From: Phlebotomus papatasi
Taxonomy: Eukaryota > Arthropoda > Insecta > Diptera > Psychodidae
DNA: 64,000 bases
NCBI RefSeq assembly: GCF_024763615.1
Contig: NW_026604597.1
Location: 1-64,000 of the forward strand
Direction of reading: 5' to 3'
In this document: positions 58,801-64,000 of the stretch, in pieces
Layout of the letters: each line of letters opens with the position of its first letter
How positions within the stretch are numbered: the stretch's first letter is position 1
Program-made: the position numbers and the translations under genes
Notes under the pieces: model-generated
Databases searched by the model: none
Told to the model about the DNA's origin: nothing
Seen by the model: only the letters and a program-made list of their open reading frames with translations

Positions 58801-61800
58801 GGATAGAGGGGTCTCAAATTATGCACCCATTTAGAGCCCCCCTGAGGCTAGATTTGTGCAAAATTTCAATTGAAAATAAGGAAAATTGAATGAGAATTTC
58901 ATAAGTGTTTGAAAATCTTTAAAGTTGATTATCTCGAATAGTACGGGATAGAGGGGTCTCAAACTGTGCATCCATTCAGAGCCAACCTGAGGCTAGATTT
59001 GTGCAAAATTTCAATTGAAAATAAGCAAAATTGAATGAGAATTTCATAAGTATTTTAAAATCTTTAAAGTTGATTATCTCGAATAGTACGGGATAGAGGG
59101 GTCTCAAACTATGCATCCATTTAGAGCCCCAATGAGGATAGATTTGTGCAAAATTTCAATTGAAAATAAGCAAAATTGAATGAGAATTTCATAAGTGTTT
59201 GAAAATCTTTAAAGTTAATTATCTCGAATAGTATGGGATAGAGGGGTCTCAAACTGTGCACCCATTTAGAGCCCCCCTGAGGATAGATTTGTGCAAAATT
59301 TCAATTGAAAATAAGCAAAATTGAATGAGAATTTCATAAGTATTTTAAAATCTTTAAAGTTGATTATCTCGAATAGTACGGGATAGAGGGGTCTCAAACT
59401 GTGCACCCATTCAGAGCCCCCCTGAGGATAGATTTGTGCAAAATTTCAATTGAAAATAAGCAAAATTGAATGAGAATTTCATAAGTATTTTAAAATCTTT
59501 AAAGTTGATTATCTCGAATAGTACGGGATAGAGGGTTCTCAAACTATGCATCCATTTGGAGCCAACCTGAGGCTAGATTTGTGCAAAATTTCAATTGAAA
59601 ATAAGCCAAATTAAATGAGAATTTCATAAGTGTTTGAAAATCTTTAAAGTTGATTATCTCGAATAGTACGGGATAGCGGGGTCTCAAACTATGCACCCAT
59701 TTAGAGCCAACCTGAGGCTAGTTTTCTGCAAAATTTCAATTGAAAATAAGCAAAATTGAATGAGAATTTCATAAGTGTTTGAAAATCTTTAAAGTTGATT
59801 ATCTCGAATAGTACGGGATAGCGGGGTCTCAAACTATGCACCCATTTAGAGCCAACCTGAGGCTAGATTTGTGCAAAATTTCAATTGAAAATAAGCAAAA
59901 TTGAATGAGAATTTCATAAGTGTTTGAAAATCTTTAAAGTTGATTATCTCGAATAGTACGGGATAGAGGGGACTCAAACTATGCATCCATTTAGAGCCCC
60001 AATGAGGATAGATTTGTGCAAAATTTCAATTGAAAATAAGCAAAATTGAATGAGAATTTCATAAGTGTTTGAAAATCTTTAAAGTTGATTATCTCGAATA
60101 GTACGGGATAGAGGGGTCTCAAACTGTGCACCCATTCAGAGCCCCCCTGAGGATAGATTTGTGCAAAATTTCAATTGAAAATAAGCAAAATTGAATGAGA
60201 ATTTCATAAGTATTTTAAAATTTTTAAAGTTGATTATCTCGAATAGTACGGGATAGAGGGGTCTCAAACTATGCATCCATTTAGAGCCCCAATGAGGATA
60301 GATTTGTGCAAAATTTCAATTGAAAATAAGCAAAATTGAATGAGAATTTCATAAGTGTTTGAAAATCTTTAAAGTTAATTATCTCGAATAGTATGGGATA
60401 GAGGGGTCTCAAACTGTGCACCCATTTAGAGCCCCCCTGAGGATAGATTTGTGCAAAATTTCAATTGAAAATAAGCAAAATTGAATGAGAATTTCATAAG
60501 TATTTTAAAATCTTTAAAGTTGATTATCTCGAATAGTACGGGATAGAGGGTTCTCAAACTATGCATCCATTTAGAGCCAACCTGAGGCTAGATTTGTGCA
60601 AAATTTCAATTGAAAATAAGCCAAATTGAATGAGAATTTCATAAGTGTTTGAAAATCTTTAAAGTTGATTATCTCGAATAGTACGGGATAGAGGGGTCTC
60701 AAACTGTGCATCCATTCAGAGCCAACCTGAGGCTAGATTTGTGCAAAATTTCAATTGAAAATAAGCAAAATTGAATGAGAATTTCATAAGTATTTTAAAA
60801 TCTTTAAAGTTGATTATCTCGAATAGTACGGGATAGAGGGGTCTCAAACTATGCATCCATTTAGAGCCCCAATGAGGATAGATTTGTGCAAAATTTCAAT
60901 TGAAAATAAGCAAAATTGAATGAGAATTTCATAAGTGTTTGAAAATCTTTAAAGTTAATTATCCCGAATAGTATGGGATAGAGGGGTCTCAAACTGTGCA
61001 CCCATTTAGAGCCCCCCTGAGGATAGATTTGTGCAAAATTTCAATTGAAAATAAGCAAAATTGAATGAGAATTTCATAAGTATTTTAAAATCTTTAAAGT
61101 TGATTATCTCGAATAGTACGGGATAGAGGGGTCTCAAACTGTGCACCCATTCAGAGCCCCCCTGAGGATAGATTTGTGCAAAATTTCAATTGAAAATAAG
61201 CAAAATTGAATGAGAATTTCATAAGTATTTTAAAATCTGTAAAGTTGATTATCTCGAATAGTACGGGATAGAGGGTTCTCAAACTATGCATCCATTTGGA
61301 GCCAACCTGTGGCTAGATTTGTGCAAAATTTCAATTGAAAATAAGCCAAATTAAATGAGAATTTCATAAGTGTTTGAAAATCTTTAAAATTGGTTATCTC
61401 GAATAGTACGGGATAGCGGGGTCTCAAACTATGCACCCATTTAGAGCCAACCTGAGGCTAGATTTGTGCAAAATTTCAATTGAAAATAAGCAAAATTGAA
61501 TGAGAATTTCATAAGTGTTTGAAAATCTTTAAAGTTGATTATCTCGAATAGTACGGGATAGAGGGGACTCAAACTATGCATCCATTTAGAGCCCCAATGA
61601 GGATAGATTTGTGCAAAATTTCAAATGAAAATAAGGAAAATTGAATGAGAATTTCATAAGTGTTTGAAAATCTTTAAAGTTGATTATCTCGAATAGTACG
61701 GGATAGAGGGGTCTCAAACTGTGCACCCATTCAGAGCCCCCCTGAGGATAGATTTGTGCAAAATTTCAATTGAAAATAAGCAAAATTGAATGAGAATTTC

Positions 61801-64000
61801 ATAAGTATTTTAAAATTTTTAAAGTTGATTATCTCGAATAGTACAGGATAGAGGGGTCTCAAACTATGCACCCATTTAGAGCCCCCATGAGGATAGATTT
61901 GTGCAAAATTTCAATTAAAAATAAGCAAAATTGAATGAGAATTTCATAAGTATTTTAAAATCTTTAAAGTTAATTATCTCGAATAGTATGGGATAGAGGG
62001 GTCTCAAACTATGCATACATTTAGAGCCCCCCTGAGGATAGATTTGTGCAAAATTTCAATTAAAAATAAGCAAAATTGAATGAGAATTTCATAAGTATTT
62101 TAAAATCTTTAAAGTTAATTATCTCAAATAGTATGGGATAGAGGGGTCTCAAACTATGCATACATTTAGAGCCCCCCTGAGGATAGATTTGTGCAAAATT
62201 TCAATTAAAAATAAGCAAAATTGAATGAGAATTTCATAAGTATTTTAAAATCTTTAAAGTTGATTATCTCGAATAGTACGGGATAGAGGGGTCTCAAACT
62301 GTGCACCCATTCAGAGCCCCCCTGAGGATAGATTTGTGCAAAATTTCAATTAAAAATAAGCAAAATTGAATGAGAATTTCATAAGTGTTTGAAAATCTTT
62401 AAAGTTGATTATCTCGAATAGTACGGGATAGAGGGGTCTCAAACTGTGCACCCATTCAGAGCCCCCCTGAGGATAGATTTGTGCAAAATTTCAATTGAAA
62501 ATAAGCAAAATTGAATGAGAATTTCATAAATGTTTAAAAATCTTTAAAGTTAATTATCTCGAATAGTATGGGATAGAGGGGTCTCAAACTATGCACCCAT
62601 TTAGAGCCAACCTGAGGCTAGATTTGTGCAAAATTTCAATTGAAAATAAGCAAAATTGAATGAGAATTTCATAAGTGTTTGAAAATCTTTAAAGTTAATT
62701 ATCTCGAATAGTACGGGATAGAGGGGTCTCAAACTGTGCACCCATTTAGAGCCCCCTGAGGATAGATTTGTGCAAAACTTCAATTGAAAATAAGCAAAAT
62801 TGAATGAGAATTTCATAAATGTTTGAAAATCTTTAAAGTTAATTATCTCGAATAGTATGGGATAGAGGGGTCTCAAATTATGCACCCATTTAGAGCCCCC
62901 CTGAGGCTAGATTTGTGCAAAATTTCAATTGAAAATAAGTAAAATTGAATGAGAATTTCATAAGTATTTTAAAATCTTTAAAGTTGATTATTTCGAATAG
63001 TACGGGATAGAGGGGTCTCAAATTATGCACCCATTTAGAGCCCCCATGAGGCTAGATGTGTGCAAAATTTCAATTGAAAATAAGCAAAATTGAATGAGAA
63101 TTTCATAAGTGTTTGAAAATCTTTAAAGTTGATTATCTCGAATAGTACGGGATAGAGGGGTCTCAAACTGTGCACCCATTCAGAGCCCCCCTGAGGCTAG
63201 ATTTGTGCAAAATTTCAATTGAAAATAAGCAAAATTGAATGAGAATTTCATTAGTGTTTGAAAATCTTTATAGTTGATTATCTCGAATAGTACGGGATAG
63301 AGGGGTCCCAAACTGTGCAGGTGCACCCATTCAGAGCCCCCCTGAGGATAGATTTGTGCAAAATTTCAATCGAAAATAAGCAAAATTGAATGAGAATTTC
63401 ATAAGTGTTTTATAATCTTTAAAGTTAATTATCTCGAATAGTATGGGATAGAGGGGTCTCAAATTATGCACCCATTTAGAGCCCCCCTGAGGTTAGATTT
63501 GTGCAAAATTTCAATTGAAAATAAGCAAAATTGAATGAGAATTTCATAAGTGTTTGAAAATCTTTAAAGTTAATTATCTCGAATAGTATGGGATAGAGGG
63601 GTCTCAAATTATGCACCCATTTAGAGCCCCCCTGAGGCTAGATTTGTGCAAAATTTCAATTGAAAATAAGCAAAATTGAATGAGAATTTCATAAGTGTTT
63701 GAAAATCTTTAAAGTTGATTATCTCGAATAGTACGGGATAGAAGGGTCTCAAATTATGCACCCATTTAGAGCCCCCCTGAGGCTAGATTTGTGCAAAATT
63801 TCAAATGAAAATAAGCAAAATTGAATGAGAATTTCATAAGTGTTTGAAAATCTTTAAAGTTAATTATCTCGAATAGTATGGGATAGAGGGGTCTCAAATT
63901 ATGCACCCATTTAGAGCCCCCCTGAGGTTAGATTTGTGCAAAATTTCAATTGAAAATAAGCAAAATTGAATGAGAATTTCATAAGTGTTTGAAAATCTTT
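55863..64000. repeat. 145-bp tandem satellite array, block 5 (runs off window)
   Basis: About 56 monomers, rich in the variants ggagccaacc, gccccaatg and gcggggtctc. Several are repeated in runs (for example gatagcggggtctc at about 59678, 59818 and 61424). A small insertion, gtgcaggtgcaccc, near 63315 duplicates part of the gtgcacc segment. The array continues beyond the right edge. No gene. Confidence 0.97.

Overview
This window is eukaryotic repetitive DNA, most likely from an invertebrate and plausibly an arthropod genome. The clade guess rests on an arthropod-style Jockey-clade retrotransposon and a Penelope-like element, not on any host gene. No host protein-coding gene, tRNA, rRNA or CRISPR array was found. 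About 52 kb of the 64 kb (roughly 360 monomers) is one AT-rich tandem satellite with a 145-bp monomer. It is interrupted by five transposable-element copies.

Layout. (1) 1-2160: the 3' part of a Penelope-like element on the + strand. Its open frame runs off the left edge and carries reverse transcriptase and a C-terminal GIY-YIG endonuclease. A hammerhead-ribozyme-like motif lies in its 3' noncoding tail. (2) 2161-21527: satellite array with higher-order structure (blocks of 9 and about 25 monomers) and a scrambled patch at 19835-20410. (3) 21528-25765: an apparently complete Jockey-clade non-LTR retrotransposon on the - strand. It has ORF1 (gag-like, three zinc knuckles) and ORF2 (endonuclease plus reverse transcriptase) joined by a TAATG stop/start, a poly(A) tail and an 11-bp target-site duplication made of satellite sequence. 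(4) 25766-31564: satellite. (5) 31565-33383, 38461-40279 and 54044-55862: three near-identical 1819-bp non-coding elements with offset inverted repeats and a terminal hairpin. All sit at the same point in the monomer, so they were copied along with the array rather than inserted three times. The first two lie in a 6896-bp direct tandem duplication. (6) 33384-38460, 40280-54043 and 55863-64000: more satellite, running off the right edge.

The picture is a satellite, possibly centromeric or pericentromeric, evolving by unequal exchange. It captured a transposon, amplified it as part of a higher-order unit, and was later hit by a Jockey element that still looks intact. Each monomer carries a 17-bp stretch with the spacing of a CENP-B box (7 of 9 core bases; 8 of 9 in at least five monomers). 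This is the most provocative signal here, but it is unproven. The two retroelements encode their own replication proteins; nothing else in the window appears to be a gene.
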